A DNA stretch of 42,432 bases, taken from contig JADCIX010000042.1 in assembly GCA_020247545.1 (NCBI GenBank), positions 1-42,432 on the forward strand. The letters are read 5' to 3'. Under the pieces are notes generated by a model. It was not told the origin of the DNA. It saw only the letters and a program-made list of their open reading frames with translations, and ran no database searches. This document shows, in pieces, positions 24,219 through 34,616 of this stretch. The stretch's first letter is position 1; every line of letters starts with the position of its first letter. The position numbers and the translations under genes were made by a program. The DNA comes from Rhodocyclaceae bacterium (lineage in GTDB: Bacteria > Pseudomonadota > Gammaproteobacteria > Burkholderiales > Usitatibacteraceae).

Positions 24219-24587
24219 ATGCTCGAGAACTACTTTCCCATTCTGCTGTTCCTTGCTGTCGGCCTCGCCGTCGGCGTCCTTCCCGTTGTTGGCACCAAAG
24301 TTCTGTCCGTGATCCTCGGGCACGATAAGCCAGACAGCGAAAAACTCTCTCCATATGAATGCGGCTTCGAAGCGTTTGAAGACGCACGCATGAAATTCGA
24401 CGTTCGTTACTACCTCGTCGCAATTCTCTTCATTCTGTTTGACCTCGAAATTGCGTTCCTATTTCCCTGGGCCATCGTGCTGCAGGAAATCGGCTGGTTT
24501 GGTTTCTGGGCGATGATGGCCTTCCTCGGCATTTTGGTAATGGGCTTCATCTACGAGTGGAAAAAGGGTGCTCTCGATTGGGAATAA
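24219..24587 (+). CDS. nuoA: NADH-quinone oxidoreductase subunit A
   Basis: NuoA is a small membrane-arm subunit of complex I. The 122-residue product has three helices (about 3-25, 64-86 and 92-113). It carries the conserved loop [22 protein letters not shown], with the redox-exposed cysteine next to the quinone site. ATG 24219 (MLENYFP) is the usual start of this family; the frame extends further only into the leader. It is the first gene of the nuo operon and follows the tRNA gene by 62 bases. Confidence 0.96.
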   Translation: MLENYFPILLFLAVGLAVGVLPVVGTKVLSVILGHDKPDSEKLSPYECGFEAFEDARMKFDVRYYLVAILFILFDLEIAFLFPWAIVLQEIGWFGFWAMMAFLGILVMGFIYEWKKGALDWE

Positions 24588-24697
24588 AGTCGCGCGGCAA
24601 AGTGTAGATTCCGACTCCTTGTCGGCTCAGTATCAGCAATGTGACGGCTCAGCCGATGTGTCACGAGAGCAGTAACCAAGAAAGTGGGAGAACAGTA

Positions 24698-25189
24698 ATG
24701 CCTGAAGGCGGCCTCAGTTTGCAAAATGGAAATCAGGGGTTTGTGACCACATCGGTCGATTCCCTGCTCAATTGGGCTCGCACCGGCTCGATGTGGCCGA
24801 TGACGTTTGGTCTCGCATGTTGCGCCGTCGAAATGATGCACGCCGGTGCATCGCGATACGACCTTGACCGTTTTGGTATCGTTTTTCGTCCAAGTCCGCG
24901 TCAGTCGGATGTGATGATTGTTGCCGGTACGCTTTGCAACAAGATGGCTCCCGCGTTGCGCAAAGTCTACGACCAGATGTCTGAACCGCGCTGGGTGATC
25001 TCCATGGGGTCGTGTGCCAATGGTGGTGGCTATTACCATTACTCGTACTCGGTAGTTCGCGGATGTGATCGCATCGTACCGGTTGATATTTACGTGCCTG
25101 GCTGCCCCCCAACCGCCGAGGCGCTGTTATATGGTTTGATCCAGTTGCAGAACAAGATCAAACGCACCAATACCATCGCGCGAGCCTGA
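24698..25189 (+). CDS. nuoB: NADH-quinone oxidoreductase subunit B
   Basis: NuoB carries the terminal 4Fe-4S cluster N2 that passes electrons to quinone, in the peripheral arm. The four cluster cysteines are visible: Cys41 and Cys42 ([10 protein letters not shown]), Cys106 (GSCANGGG) and Cys136 ([11 protein letters not shown]). ATG 24698 is chosen because GGGAG lies seven bases upstream; the frame's earlier ATG belongs to the leader. The product is 163 residues, normal for the family. Confidence 0.97.
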   Translation: MPEGGLSLQNGNQGFVTTSVDSLLNWARTGSMWPMTFGLACCAVEMMHAGASRYDLDRFGIVFRPSPRQSDVMIVAGTLCNKMAPALRKVYDQMSEPRWVISMGSCANGGGYYHYSYSVVRGCDRIVPVDIYVPGCPPTAEALLYGLIQLQNKIKRTNTIARA

Positions 25190-25190
25190 T

Positions 25191-25796
25191 ATGTCGATGA
25201 AACTCGATCAGCTCAAGTCCGATCTTGCCGCCGCGCTGGGCGACAAGTTGGGCAAGCTCATCGTCGATACGGATCAGGTGATCATCGAAGTGAGCGCTGG
25301 CGACTACATTGCATCGGCAACCATGCTTCGTGACAATCCAGCGCTGGCTTTTTCGCAGTTGATTGATCTATGCGGTGTCGACTATGCCGACTGGGGTGAT
25401 GGCGCGTGGTCGGGCGCGCGGTTCGCAGTGGTTTCCCAACTGTTGTCGATCACGCACAACGTTCGTTTGCGTCTCCGTGCTTTTTGTACCGATGATGACT
25501 TCCCGCTGATCGATTCATTAATCCCTGTTTGGAATGCGGCCAATTGGTATGAGCGTGAAGCGTTTGACCTGTATGGCATCGTGTTTAACGGTCATCCCGA
25601 TTTGCGCCGAATTCTGACCGACTACGGATTTGTTGGTCATCCGTTCCGTAAGGACTTCCCGATTTCCGGTACCGTCGAAATGCGTTACGACGCAGAACAA
25701 AAACGCGTGATCTACCAGCCGGTGACCATTGAGCCGCGTGAAATTGTGCCGCGTGTGATTCGCGAAGAGACGTACGCTTCCGGAGTGAAGCGATGA
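25191..25796 (+). CDS. nuoC: NADH-quinone oxidoreductase subunit C
   Basis: The 201-residue peripheral-arm subunit has the family signature [21 protein letters not shown] (about 122-142), followed by [12 protein letters not shown]. It is a separate NuoC, not the NuoCD fusion of enterobacteria. The ATG follows the nuoB stop by one base. Its TGA overlaps an ATG at 25793 that begins a copy of the first eleven codons of nuoD, which is discussed as a separate entry. Confidence 0.96.
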   Translation: MSMKLDQLKSDLAAALGDKLGKLIVDTDQVIIEVSAGDYIASATMLRDNPALAFSQLIDLCGVDYADWGDGAWSGARFAVVSQLLSITHNVRLRLRAFCTDDDFPLIDSLIPVWNAANWYEREAFDLYGIVFNGHPDLRRILTDYGFVGHPFRKDFPISGTVEMRYDAEQKRVIYQPVTIEPREIVPRVIREETYASGVKR

Positions 25797-25960
25797 GCGA
25801 AATTAAGAATTACACAATGAACTTTAGTTCCGGCCGGCCGCAGTGCGGCCCGAGTTTGCCAAACCCGTTGTTGCACAAGTTAGCCCTCTCTGAAATTCAT
25901 CGTTTGCAGTTTGTTGTCGGCAGCAGTCTTGATTGCGTAGGAGTTGGTTCAGATGTCTGA
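25793..25960 (+). pseudogene. Duplicated 5' end of nuoD (short stub ORF)
   Basis: The frame starts with ATGA overlapping the nuoC stop, exactly where nuoD would be expected. It encodes [11 protein letters not shown], identical to the first eleven residues of the intact NuoD, and then diverges into unrelated sequence. It stops at 25960, seven bases after the intact nuoD ATG (25953), so its translation would run into the nuoD start. At DNA level the two copies differ at most synonymous positions, so it is not a fresh tandem duplication. A GC-rich hairpin lies at 25836-25850 inside the insert. It may be a relic of a recombination, or it may act as a coupling leader. Confidence 0.7.
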
Positions 25961-27206
25961 GATCAAAAACTACACGATGAATTTTGGTCCCCAACATCCG
26001 GCCGCGCACGGGGTGTTGCGTCTGGTGCTGGAGCTTGACGGTGAAGTTGTACAGCGGGCTGACCCGCATATCGGATTGTTACATCGCGCGACGGAAAAAC
26101 TCGCCGAGACCCGCACCTACATTCAGAGTGTGCCGTATATGGACCGACTCGACTATGTGTCGATGATGGTCAACGAGCATGCGTATGTCATGGCAATTGA
26201 AAAGTTGCTACAAGTCGACGTTCCTGAGCGTGCTCAATACATTCGTGTCATGTTTGATGAAATCACACGGGTCCTCAATCATTTGTTGTGGCTCGGCGCA
26301 CATGCGCTGGACGTCGGCGCGATGACGGTGTTCCTGTATGCATTCCGTGAGCGTGAAGACCTGATGGATTGTTACGAGGCTGTTTCGGGCGCGCGTATGC
26401 ACGCTGCTTATTACCGGCCGGGCGGTGTGTATCGCGATCTACCGGATCGTATGCCGCAGTACACGGTTGTGAACGGCCAGAACGCTACCGCGATGAAGCG
26501 CTTAAACGAAAACCGCCAGGGTTCGTTGCTCGACTTTATCGACGACTTCACCAATCGTTTCCCGACGTATATCGACGAGTACGAAACGCTTCTGACCGAC
26601 AACCGCATTTGGAAACAGCGCCTTGTTGACATCGGCATCGTCACGCCGGAGCGCGCGTTGCAATTGGGTTTCACCGGCCCGATGTTGCGCGGCTCGGGTA
26701 TTGCATGGGACCTGCGCAAGAAGCAGCCATATGAAGTGTATGACCGGATGGATTTTGATATTCCGGTCGGCACCAACGGCGATTCATACGATCGGTACCT
26801 CGTGCGTGTGCAAGAGATGCGTGAATCGAACCGCATCATCAAACAATGCGTTGACTGGCTGCGAAAGAATCCGGGGCCGGTCATCTCGACTGACAACAAG
26901 GTCGCGCCGCCTTCGCGTGAAGGTATGAAGACCAACATGGAAGACTTGATTCACCACTTCAAGTTGTTCACGGAAGGCTTCCACGTTCCGCCGGGTGAAG
27001 TGTATGCATCGGTGGAGCATCCTAAGGGTGAATTTGGTATCTATCTGATGTCTGACGGTGCCAATAAGCCTTATCGATTGAAGATTCGTGCGCCGGGTTT
27101 CCCACATTTGGCGGCGCTCGACGAAATGTCGCGCGGCCACATGATTGCCGACGTCGTCACCATTATCGGAACACAAGACATCGTGTTCGGTGAGATCGAC
27201 AGGTAA
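25953..27206 (+). CDS. nuoD: NADH-quinone oxidoreductase subunit D
   Basis: NuoD is the 49-kDa-type subunit that forms the quinone pocket with NuoB. The 417-residue product opens [20 protein letters not shown], with the quinone-binding His of the GPQHPAAHG loop. It also has [14 protein letters not shown] (the conserved arginine/glutamate region), [12 protein letters not shown], and ends DIVFGEIDR, the typical C-terminus. ATG 25953 has AGGAG eleven bases upstream. The frame's earlier ATG at 25944 would add only three residues and has no support from homologues. It is separated from nuoC by the 150-base insertion described for the preceding stub. Confidence 0.96.
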   Translation: MSEIKNYTMNFGPQHPAAHGVLRLVLELDGEVVQRADPHIGLLHRATEKLAETRTYIQSVPYMDRLDYVSMMVNEHAYVMAIEKLLQVDVPERAQYIRVMFDEITRVLNHLLWLGAHALDVGAMTVFLYAFREREDLMDCYEAVSGARMHAAYYRPGGVYRDLPDRMPQYTVVNGQNATAMKRLNENRQGSLLDFIDDFTNRFPTYIDEYETLLTDNRIWKQRLVDIGIVTPERALQLGFTGPMLRGSGIAWDLRKKQPYEVYDRMDFDIPVGTNGDSYDRYLVRVQEMRESNRIIKQCVDWLRKNPGPVISTDNKVAPPSREGMKTNMEDLIHHFKLFTEGFHVPPGEVYASVEHPKGEFGIYLMSDGANKPYRLKIRAPGFPHLAALDEMSRGHMIADVVTIIGTQDIVFGEIDR

Positions 27207-27212
27207 CCGGCC

Positions 27213-27701
27213 ATGAGTGTGATCGCCCAACGCGTCATCAATATCGACGAACTCAAGCTCGAACATTACGAGGCGGGTGCCCGTTTTGCCTGTGATGCCG
27301 TTCGTGTCGGGCCACAGATCGGCGCGAGCGATCTCGGCTACTCGTACGACGTGGTCCCCCCCGGAAAGTCGTCTTGCCCTTTTCACAGTCATCGTGCTGA
27401 AGAAGAGATGTTTTTTGTCGTTTCAGGGCGGGGCACATTGCGTTACGGTGCGGAAACACGCGTCATTCGCGCGGGCGATTTTATTTGTTGTCCAGTCGGC
27501 GGGCCGGAGACGGCGCATCAGATCATCAACGATTCCGACGCAGCGCTTTGTTACATCTCGGTGAGCACCATGATGCCGGCCGAGGTGTGTGAGTACCCGG
27601 ACTCAAACAAGATTGGTGCCTTTGGCGGTCGAGGTGAGTCGCGGCTGCGCCATATGACGATGGTGGACGCCCGCGTCGATTACAACCAAGGTGAAGTGTG
27701 A
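27213..27701 (+). CDS. Cupin-domain protein inside the nuo operon
   Basis: The 162-residue protein is a single-domain cupin. Motif 1 is CPFHSHRAEEEMFFVVSGRG (55-74), offering His58, His60 and Glu64 as metal ligands. Motif 2 is AGDFICCPVGGPETAHQI, offering His102. It may bind a metal and act as an enzyme or small-molecule sensor; nothing points to a specific substrate. It starts 7 bases after nuoD, and its TGA overlaps the nuoE ATG, so it is translated as part of the operon. Complex I operons do not normally carry a cupin between nuoD and nuoE. A role in complex I assembly or a chance passenger are both possible. Confidence 0.88.
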   Translation: MSVIAQRVINIDELKLEHYEAGARFACDAVRVGPQIGASDLGYSYDVVPPGKSSCPFHSHRAEEEMFFVVSGRGTLRYGAETRVIRAGDFICCPVGGPETAHQIINDSDAALCYISVSTMMPAEVCEYPDSNKIGAFGGRGESRLRHMTMVDARVDYNQGEV

Positions 27702-28189
27702 TGTTGTCTGAAGTGGCAAAAACAAAGATTGATCGCGAAATTGCGAAGTACCCGGTGGATCAGCGCCAGTCTGCCGTGATGGCCGCGCTTACGATTGTGC
27801 AAGATGCAAACGGCTGGTTGTCCACGGACGCGATGGACGATGTGGCCAGGCACATCGGGATGCCTGCGGTGGCGGTGTATGAAGTAGCGACCTTCTACAA
27901 CATGTACAACCTCAAGCCGATGGGGAAAACCAAGATCACCGTCTGTACCAATCTCCCGTGCGCCCTGTCCGGCGGTGTTGATGCTGCAGAGTACCTGAAA
28001 CAGAAACTCGGTGTCGGCTGGAAAGAGATGACCAAGGATGGCAAGTTCACGGTGGTTGAAGGTGAGTGTATGGGTGCCTGCGGCGACTCTCCCGTCATGA
28101 CCGTCAACAACAAACGTATGTGCAGCTTTATGTCGCACGACAAGATTGATGCGTTGGTTGCGGAACTCAGCGCGGAGTCAAACAAATGA
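27701..28189 (+). CDS. nuoE: NADH-quinone oxidoreductase subunit E
   Basis: This thioredoxin-like 2Fe-2S subunit of the NADH module holds cluster N1a. The four cysteines are Cys82 and Cys87 (TVCTNLPC) and Cys123 and Cys127 (EGECMGAC). The 162-residue product also has the [12 protein letters not shown] helix typical of the family. Its ATG shares a base with the cupin stop, and its stop overlaps the nuoF start by four bases, so the three genes are translationally linked. Confidence 0.96.
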   Translation: MLSEVAKTKIDREIAKYPVDQRQSAVMAALTIVQDANGWLSTDAMDDVARHIGMPAVAVYEVATFYNMYNLKPMGKTKITVCTNLPCALSGGVDAAEYLKQKLGVGWKEMTKDGKFTVVEGECMGACGDSPVMTVNNKRMCSFMSHDKIDALVAELSAESNK

Positions 28190-29529
28190 CGAAGTTTATT
28201 GACTACGGTCCTGACGCGGTCATCATGGCCGGCATTACCGGCGACAACTGGCGTCTTAAAGATTACGAATCACGCGAAGGTTACGTTGCGTTAAAGAAAA
28301 TTCTGAAAGAAGGCATCAAGCCAGAGGACGTCATCGCGGAAGTTAAGAAATCAGCATTGCGTGGTCGAGGTGGTGCGGGCTTTCCGACCGGCTTGAAATG
28401 GAGCTTCATGCCCCGCGCCTTCTCCGGGCCGAAGTATCTGGTGTGCAACTCTGACGAGGGCGAGCCCGGCACGTTTAAGGATCGCGACATCCTGCGTTAT
28501 AACCCGCATATTCTTATTGAGGGCATGATCATCGCCGGTTACGCGATGGGCATCCCGGTCGGCTACAACTACATTCACGGCGAAATTTGGGCCGAGTACG
28601 ATCGGTTTGAAGAGGCGCTGCAAGAGGCGCGTGACGCTGGCTACCTCGGCAAGAATATTCTTGATAGCGATTTCTCTTTCGAGCTGTATGCACATCATGG
28701 TTATGGTGCCTATATCTGCGGGGAAGAAACAGCATTGCTGGAGTCCCTTGAAGGCAAAAAAGGCCAGCCGCGCTTTAAGCCACCATTCCCGGCCTCATTC
28801 GGTCTTTACGGTAAGCCGACCACCATTAACAATACCGAGACCTTCGCCGCGGCACCTGCGATTATTCGTAACGGCGGTGAGTGGTTTCTAGGTCTGGGTA
28901 AACCAAACAATGGTGGTACCAAGATCTTTTCAGTGTCAGGCCACGTCAATCGTCCGGGCAACTACGAAGTCAAGCTCGGAACGCCATTCGCGAAGTTGCT
29001 TGAAATGGCCGGCGGAATGCGTGATGGCAAGAAGCTGAAGGGTGTGATTCCCGGCGGCTCGTCGATGCCCGTCATTCTTGGTGACAAGATGATGGAGACA
29101 GATATGGATTACGACTCGCTCGCCAAAGCTGGGTCTATGCTTGGCTCGGGCGCTGTCATCGTGATGAACGAAGACACCTGTATGGTGAAAGCTGCCGAAC
29201 GGCTGGCGTATTTTTATTTTGAAGAGTCTTGCGGCCAGTGCACGCCGTGTCGTGAAGGTACCGGCTGGATGTATCGTGTTCTCAATCGGATTGAGCATGG
29301 CAAAGGTCGTATGGAAGACCTCGATCTTTTGCTGAATCTCACCGATCAGATCCAAGGCCGCACAATTTGTGCGCTCGGCGATGCGGCGGCGATGCCAGTA
29401 CGTGCGTTTATCAAGAATTTCCGCGAGGAGTTCGAGTATCACATCAATCACAAGCGTTGTATGGTGGCGGTCGGCGGCTATTCATCCGTGCCATCTGTTC
29501 CTGATGTGTTGGCGATGGCGGCAGAGTAA
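28186..29529 (+). CDS. nuoF: NADH-quinone oxidoreductase subunit F (NADH- and FMN-binding)
   Basis: NuoF oxidises NADH and passes electrons through FMN to cluster N3. The 447-residue product has the NADH/FMN fold with [13 protein letters not shown] and [14 protein letters not shown]. The 4Fe-4S ligands lie in [12 protein letters not shown] (about 347-358) and a fourth cysteine in [13 protein letters not shown] (about 393). Length and motif order are normal. Confidence 0.97.
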   Translation: MTKFIDYGPDAVIMAGITGDNWRLKDYESREGYVALKKILKEGIKPEDVIAEVKKSALRGRGGAGFPTGLKWSFMPRAFSGPKYLVCNSDEGEPGTFKDRDILRYNPHILIEGMIIAGYAMGIPVGYNYIHGEIWAEYDRFEEALQEARDAGYLGKNILDSDFSFELYAHHGYGAYICGEETALLESLEGKKGQPRFKPPFPASFGLYGKPTTINNTETFAAAPAIIRNGGEWFLGLGKPNNGGTKIFSVSGHVNRPGNYEVKLGTPFAKLLEMAGGMRDGKKLKGVIPGGSSMPVILGDKMMETDMDYDSLAKAGSMLGSGAVIVMNEDTCMVKAAERLAYFYFEESCGQCTPCREGTGWMYRVLNRIEHGKGRMEDLDLLLNLTDQIQGRTICALGDAAAMPVRAFIKNFREEFEYHINHKRCMVAVGGYSSVPSVPDVLAMAAE

Positions 29530-29534
29530 ACAAT

Positions 29535-31688
29535 ATGATCAAGCTCGAAGTTGACGGCAAAACAGTGGAAGTCGAGAACGGCGCAACCGTAATGGAAGCG
29601 GCGAACAAACTCGGCATTTTTGTCCCACACTTTTGTTATCACAAGAAGTTATCCATCGCCGCCAACTGCCGTATGTGTTTGGTGCAAGTTGAAAAGGCAC
29701 CGAAGCCGCTGCCGGCGTGTGCGACCCCCGCCACAGAGGGCATGAAGGTTATGACCGACTCGGTGTTGGCGAAGACCGCGCAGCAAGGGGTAATGGAGTT
29801 TCTGTTGATCAACCATCCACTTGATTGCCCGATTTGTGATCAGGGTGGCGAGTGTCAGTTGCAAGATCTGGCGGTGGGTTACGGCGGGTCGGGCTCCCGG
29901 TATCAAGAAGAAAAACGCGTCGTGTTCCACAAAGACATCGGGCCGTTGGTGTCGATGGAAGAGATGTCGCGCTGTATTCATTGCACACGTTGTGTTCGTT
30001 TCGGTCAAGAGATCGCCGGAGTCATGGAGCTCGGCATGGCGGGTCGCGGCGAACATTCGGAAATCGTTTCATTTGTCGGTAAGTCTGTCGAGTCCGAGTT
30101 GTCAGGCAACATGATCGACCTATGCCCGGTCGGTGCGTTGACGTCAAAGCCGTTCCGTTATTCCGCCCGTACGTGGGAGTTGTCGCGACGCAAATCGATA
30201 GCGCCGCACGACGGGCTGGGCTCTAACCTGGTTATTCAGGTGAAGCAAGACCGCGTGATGCGTGTCTTGCCGCTCGAAAACGAAGCTGTCAATGAATGTT
30301 GGTTGTCGGACCGTGACCGGTTCTCTTATGAAGCGTTGAATTCGGATGAGCGGCTCACCACGCCGATGGTGAAAAAAGACGGCAAGTGGATGGAAACGGA
30401 TTGGCAGAATGCGCTGCAAACCGTGGCTGATGGTCTTGAACAATACAAAACGGCTAAACAAGCAGGTGCCGACCAGGTTGCCGTATTGGCGTCACCTTCC
30501 GCCACATTGGAAGAGCTGCATCTACTCGCCAAGCTGGGCCGCAGTCTTGGCTCCAAACAATTGACAACACGACATCGCCAACGTGATACGGCGGCGTTTG
30601 GTAAGTCCACCGGCGCGCAGTGGCTGGGAACAAGCCTCACCAACATCGGCAACTTGCAAAGCATCTTGCTGATTGGTTCGACGTTGCGTAAAGAACAACC
30701 GTTGTTGGCAACACGTTTCCGCGCGGCGGCAAAACGCGGCGCACAGATAAATGTGGTGCATGCGTTAGATGGTGACATGCTGATGCGGGTGGCGAATAGA
30801 TCGATCAGCAAGCCGGAGAATCTCGCCGCCGCACTTGGCGCGGTGACCAAGGCGCTGGCTGAAATCAAAAACGCACAGCTGCCCGGTGAGGTGGCGAACG
30901 CGGTTGCAAATGTCGCGATCACTGCCGAAGCACAAGCCATCGCCGCCAGCCTCGCCGCAAAAGAGTTGACCGGTGTGTTCTTGGGGCACTACGCACAACA
31001 GCATCCACAAGCCACGACACTGCATGTCCTTGCACAGGAAATTGCGCGATTGGCGGGCGGTGTATTTGGCGTGTTTGGCCAAGCGGCAAATAGTGTCGGT
31101 GCTGCTGTCGTGGGAGCCGATGCCGCGGCGCCGAGCGCAGCAAAGGCATACCTGTTGCTCAACGTGGAACCAGAAGCCGACTGCGCCGACGCGGCGGGTC
31201 ACTTGGCTGCGTTGAAGGGCGCGGAATTTGTTGTTGCCATGTCAATGTTCAAAAATTCGCTTGCGGCTGAGTACGCAACGGTCATGTTGCCGATCGCACC
31301 GTTTAGCGAAACCGCCGGCACTTTTGTGAATATGGAAGGCAAAGCACAATTTTTCAACGGCGTGGTGAAGCCGCTGGGTCAAACACGTCCTGCCTGGAAG
31401 GTGATTCGTGTGCTCGGTAACTTGCTCGGTCTCTCTGGCTTCGACCAAGACAATATCGAGGCGGTACGCGCAGATATCGCGCCGGACCTTAATGCATTTG
31501 TCGCGGGCAAGTTGAACAACCAAATGAGTGGCGTGAAAGTCGACCTTGCTGCCTGTGCGGCAGCGACGCAGATGAGTGACGTCAATATCTACGAAGTCGA
31601 TTCGATCACGCGCCGCGCGCCAAGCCTGCAAATGACGGCTGATGCAAAAGCTTCTCGTATCCATCAAATGGCGGAGGCGGCGGAATAG
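29535..31688 (+). CDS. nuoG: NADH-quinone oxidoreductase subunit G
   Basis: NuoG is the largest peripheral subunit. The 717-residue product opens with a ferredoxin-like 2Fe-2S domain (Cys34, Cys45, Cys48, Cys62). His94, Cys98, Cys101 and Cys107 (cluster N5) follow, then Cys147, Cys150, Cys153 and Cys197 (cluster N4). The rest is a molybdopterin-oxidoreductase-like domain without cofactor, as in all NuoG. It is somewhat shorter than the betaproteobacterial average of about 770, and its C-terminal half is Ala-rich and looks relaxed. No N7 cluster motif is visible in the molybdopterin-like part. Confidence 0.96.
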   Translation: MIKLEVDGKTVEVENGATVMEAANKLGIFVPHFCYHKKLSIAANCRMCLVQVEKAPKPLPACATPATEGMKVMTDSVLAKTAQQGVMEFLLINHPLDCPICDQGGECQLQDLAVGYGGSGSRYQEEKRVVFHKDIGPLVSMEEMSRCIHCTRCVRFGQEIAGVMELGMAGRGEHSEIVSFVGKSVESELSGNMIDLCPVGALTSKPFRYSARTWELSRRKSIAPHDGLGSNLVIQVKQDRVMRVLPLENEAVNECWLSDRDRFSYEALNSDERLTTPMVKKDGKWMETDWQNALQTVADGLEQYKTAKQAGADQVAVLASPSATLEELHLLAKLGRSLGSKQLTTRHRQRDTAAFGKSTGAQWLGTSLTNIGNLQSILLIGSTLRKEQPLLATRFRAAAKRGAQINVVHALDGDMLMRVANRSISKPENLAAALGAVTKALAEIKNAQLPGEVANAVANVAITAEAQAIAASLAAKELTGVFLGHYAQQHPQATTLHVLAQEIARLAGGVFGVFGQAANSVGAAVVGADAAAPSAAKAYLLLNVEPEADCADAAGHLAALKGAEFVVAMSMFKNSLAAEYATVMLPIAPFSETAGTFVNMEGKAQFFNGVVKPLGQTRPAWKVIRVLGNLLGLSGFDQDNIEAVRADIAPDLNAFVAGKLNNQMSGVKVDLAACAAATQMSDVNIYEVDSITRRAPSLQMTADAKASRIHQMAEAAE

Positions 31689-31690
31689 TC

Positions 31691-32797
31691 ATGGATGCGT
31701 TGATTCAATCGCTGAACGCTCAAGTCATCGCCGCGTTAGGTCCTGAGATCGGGCCAACTGCTTGGTTCGTTGGGAAATCGCTGACGATGATCTTGATGGT
31801 CATGGTGCCTGTGCTGATTTTTGTTTTGTATTTCCAATTGGTCGAACGTTGGGTGATCGGCTGGATGCAGGTGCGCCGCGGTCCCAACCGTGTCGGACCG
31901 TGGGGTCTGCTGCAACCAATCGCTGACGCGATCAAGTTACTGTTGAAAGAGCAGATTGTTCCGACCGGTGCCAACAAACTTCTTTTTTTGATTGCGCCGG
32001 CGATATCGGTCGCACCCGCGATGGCGGTTTGGGCGGTCATTCCGTTCACACCGACTTGGGTTGTGGCGGGTGTTGATGCCGGCATCCTTGTTGTGTTGGC
32101 GATGACCTCGATGGGCGTCTACGGCGTGATCCTCGCCGGATGGGCATCAAATTCGAAGTACGCGTTTATCGGCGCGATGCGCTCCGCCGCGCAGGTAGTG
32201 AGCTACGAAATCGCGATGGGTTTTGCGCTGGTTGGTGGCTTGATGGCGGCGCAGTCGCTGAACCTTACCGAGGTTGTTGCGAAACAAGATGGCGCTTACG
32301 GGTTGATCGAGTGGTTCTTCATTCCGCTGTTTCCGTTGTTCATCATCCAGTTCATCGCAGGTGTAGCCGAGACCAATCGGCACCCGTTCGACGTTGCTGA
32401 GGGTGAATCCGAAATTGTTGCCGGTCCGTTGGTGGAATACTCCGGCATGACGTGGTCGCTTTTCTTCCTGGCGGAGTACGCCAACATGTTGTTGGTGGCG
32501 ATGATTTCATCACTCCTCTTTCTCGGTGGCTGGTTGTCGCCATTTCCGAAATCGATTCCGATCTTGGGTGAGCCGTCGATCCTTTGGCTGTTCGCCAAAC
32601 TTGCGGTCCTCATGATCATGTTTGTGTGGATTCGTGCTTCGTTCCCGCGCTACCGTTATGACCAGATCATGCGTTTGGGCTGGAAAGTCTTTATCCCGCT
32701 GACAATTGCGTGGATCGTTGTTGTTGGTGTGATGTTGATGGAGCCGGTAAACAACTGGCCTGTCATCAACATTTGGTTTGGAAAGCAGGGTGGCTGA
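31691..32797 (+). CDS. nuoH: NADH-quinone oxidoreductase subunit H
   Basis: NuoH joins the peripheral and membrane arms and lines the quinone channel. The 368-residue protein has about eight helices. It carries the signatures [31 protein letters not shown] and [20 protein letters not shown], the acidic loop near the quinone tunnel. It follows nuoG by two bases. Confidence 0.97.
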   Translation: MDALIQSLNAQVIAALGPEIGPTAWFVGKSLTMILMVMVPVLIFVLYFQLVERWVIGWMQVRRGPNRVGPWGLLQPIADAIKLLLKEQIVPTGANKLLFLIAPAISVAPAMAVWAVIPFTPTWVVAGVDAGILVVLAMTSMGVYGVILAGWASNSKYAFIGAMRSAAQVVSYEIAMGFALVGGLMAAQSLNLTEVVAKQDGAYGLIEWFFIPLFPLFIIQFIAGVAETNRHPFDVAEGESEIVAGPLVEYSGMTWSLFFLAEYANMLLVAMISSLLFLGGWLSPFPKSIPILGEPSILWLFAKLAVLMIMFVWIRASFPRYRYDQIMRLGWKVFIPLTIAWIVVVGVMLMEPVNNWPVINIWFGKQGG

Positions 32798-32798
32798 G

Positions 32799-33305
32799 AT
32801 GTTGGATAGACCCATGTGGGATAGAGCCAAAGAATTTGCCAGTAGTTTGTTGCTGGGTGAACTGGTGCAAGGGTTGAAGCTGACCGGCCGCCACTTGTTT
32901 GAGCGCAAGATTACGGTGCAATTTCCAGAAGAAAAGACACCGCAAAGCCCGCGTTTTCGCGGCCTGCACGCGCTGCGCCGTTACGAAAATGGCGAAGAGC
33001 GTTGTATTGCCTGCAAGTTATGTGAGGCGGTTTGCCCGGCACTTGCCATCACCATCGAATCCGAACAGCGCGCGGACAACACGCGACGCACGACACGCTA
33101 CGACATTGACTTGACCAAGTGCATCTTCTGTGGCTTCTGCGAAGAGTCGTGCCCGGTTGATTCCATCGTTGAAACACATTTGCTGGAGTATCACGGCGAG
33201 AAGCGCGGTGATCTTTATTACACCAAACCAATGTTGCTCGCCATTGGCGACAAGTATGAGAAAGAAATTGCCGATCGACGTGCAGAAGATGCGAAGTATC
33301 GGTAG
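32799..33305 (+). CDS. nuoI: NADH-quinone oxidoreductase subunit I
   Basis: NuoI is a two-cluster ferredoxin that relays electrons towards N2. The 168-residue product carries [12 protein letters not shown] (Cys69, 72, 75, 79) and [12 protein letters not shown] (Cys108, 111, 114, 118), each giving three ligands to one cluster and one to the other. ATG 32799 is adjacent to the nuoH stop and matches the family start; the frame runs back into nuoH. Confidence 0.97.
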   Translation: MLDRPMWDRAKEFASSLLLGELVQGLKLTGRHLFERKITVQFPEEKTPQSPRFRGLHALRRYENGEERCIACKLCEAVCPALAITIESEQRADNTRRTTRYDIDLTKCIFCGFCEESCPVDSIVETHLLEYHGEKRGDLYYTKPMLLAIGDKYEKEIADRRAEDAKYR

Positions 33306-33380
33306 GTTCTAGTCCGAGGAAGTGGAGCGTATGCCGCCACCGCCTCCTTGCGACAGACACTAACGCCTCACAGAAAAACA

Positions 33381-34076
33381 ATGACCTTTCAAACTATTAC
33401 CTTCTACTTGTTTTCCTTTGTGCTGATCATGTCAGCGCTGGGCGTCATTACGTCGAGGAATCCGGTCTACGCGGCACTGTTCCTTGTCTTGTCGTTTGTC
33501 ACGGCTGCTGGCTTATGGATGTTGTTGTTTGCAGAATTCTTGGCGCTCACACTGATTCTTGTTTACGTCGGCGCGGTGATGGTGCTGTTCTTGTTTGTGG
33601 TGATGATGCTGGATATCAACTTCGACAAGCTACGTGAAGGGTTCCGGCAGAACGCGTTTGTCGCGGCGTTGGTTGGTATTGTCATGCTGGCGGAAATGGC
33701 GATCCTCCTCGGCGGTAAGTCGCTTGGCCTCGTCGCCGCAATGCCGGGCGCGCCGGCGGCAGCCTCGAACACCAAGGAGTTGGGTCGTGTGTTGTATACC
33801 GAATACCTGCTGCCATTTGAACTCGCGGCGGTGGTTTTGTTGATTGCCATGATTGCGGCGATTGCGCTCACGTTGCGCGAACGGCGCGGTAGCAAGTCGC
33901 AAGACATCGGCGCACAGGTTCGCGTGAAGAGCGGTGACCGATTGAAGATCATCAAGATGGATGCCACAGTAGAAGCCCCGTCGGAGTCGGTGGTTGATAC
34001 CGCGCCTTCAGCCGTGGCCGCCTCTGGACCAACGGCTGCACCAATACAAACACCAGCGGCAGGGAGCAAGCCATGA
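33381..34076 (+). CDS. nuoJ: NADH-quinone oxidoreductase subunit J
   Basis: This membrane-arm subunit has five helices. The 231-residue product includes the pi-bulge helix [20 protein letters not shown], which changes shape during coupling. After the last helix (about 165) there is a charged stretch and then a disordered tail of about 40 residues rich in Ala, Pro, Ser and Thr, longer than in E. coli. ATG 33381 is used; the 75 bases before it hold no gene. The stop overlaps the nuoK ATG. Confidence 0.95.
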   Translation: MTFQTITFYLFSFVLIMSALGVITSRNPVYAALFLVLSFVTAAGLWMLLFAEFLALTLILVYVGAVMVLFLFVVMMLDINFDKLREGFRQNAFVAALVGIVMLAEMAILLGGKSLGLVAAMPGAPAAASNTKELGRVLYTEYLLPFELAAVVLLIAMIAAIALTLRERRGSKSQDIGAQVRVKSGDRLKIIKMDATVEAPSESVVDTAPSAVAASGPTAAPIQTPAAGSKP

Positions 34077-34378
34077 TCCCGTTATCGCACTATTTGATTT
34101 TGTCGGCGGTACTGTTCTCGATTTCGATCGCAGGTATTTTTCTTAACCGGAAAAACTTGATCGTGTTGCTGATGGCCGTTGAGCTGATGTTGCTCGCGGT
34201 GAACATGAACTTCATCGCGTTTTCGCACGCGCTTGGGGATTTGAACGGCCAGGTATTTGTGTTCTTCATTCTCACGGTTGCAGCGGCTGAGTCTGCGATT
34301 GGTTTGGCAATTTTGGTGATCCTCTTCCGCAATTTGAAGAGTATCAATGTGGAAGATATTGGAACGCTGAAAGGCTAG
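34073..34378 (+). CDS. nuoK: NADH-quinone oxidoreductase subunit K
   Basis: The 101-residue, three-helix subunit is homologous to Mrp antiporter subunit MrpC. Its two buried glutamates lie in [13 protein letters not shown] (residue about 37) and [13 protein letters not shown] (about 73), part of the proton path. The ATG overlaps the nuoJ stop (ATGA). Confidence 0.97.
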   Translation: MIPLSHYLILSAVLFSISIAGIFLNRKNLIVLLMAVELMLLAVNMNFIAFSHALGDLNGQVFVFFILTVAAAESAIGLAILVILFRNLKSINVEDIGTLKG

Positions 34379-34382
34379 ATAG

Positions 34383-34425
34383 GACGGGCACTTTGAGGCA
34401 AAAATGCCTGAAAGTGCTCGCCGCT
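34383..34425. repeat. Dispersed 3'-UTR-like repeat, copy C
   Basis: It starts five bases after the nuoK stop. Arms GCACTTTGAGGC and GCCTGAAAGTGC pair with one mismatch around an AAAAAT loop, giving a hairpin but no T-run. It shares GCAAAAATGCC with copy D and the GACGGG opening with copies A and B. Confidence 0.45.
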
Positions 34426-34465
34426 TCTAGTGTTTTTAAAACTGAATGCGTAAGGTAAAGGACGC

Positions 34466-34549
34466 CGTCATTCCCGCGAAGGCGGGAATCCAAGTGTTGA
34501 CGGTGGTGAAGAAGAACGAAATTGGATTCCCGCCTTCGCGGGAATGACG
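34466..34549. repeat. Inverted pair of 28-bp REP-like palindromes
   Basis: Arms 34466-34493 and 34522-34549 are perfect reverse complements, and each contains its own palindrome ATTCCCGC..GCGGGAAT. This motif is widespread as intergenic repeats in proteobacteria. It sits in the 238-base gap between nuoK and nuoL, inside the operon. A transcript would carry a long stable hairpin that could stabilise the upstream mRNA or dampen read-through. Confidence 0.88.
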
Positions 34550-34616
34550 TGTCGTAGTGAAGTGGGCCTCAGTGCCGTGAACTGATACACATGCAGAGTA
34601 AAGAAACCCAGCCGTC

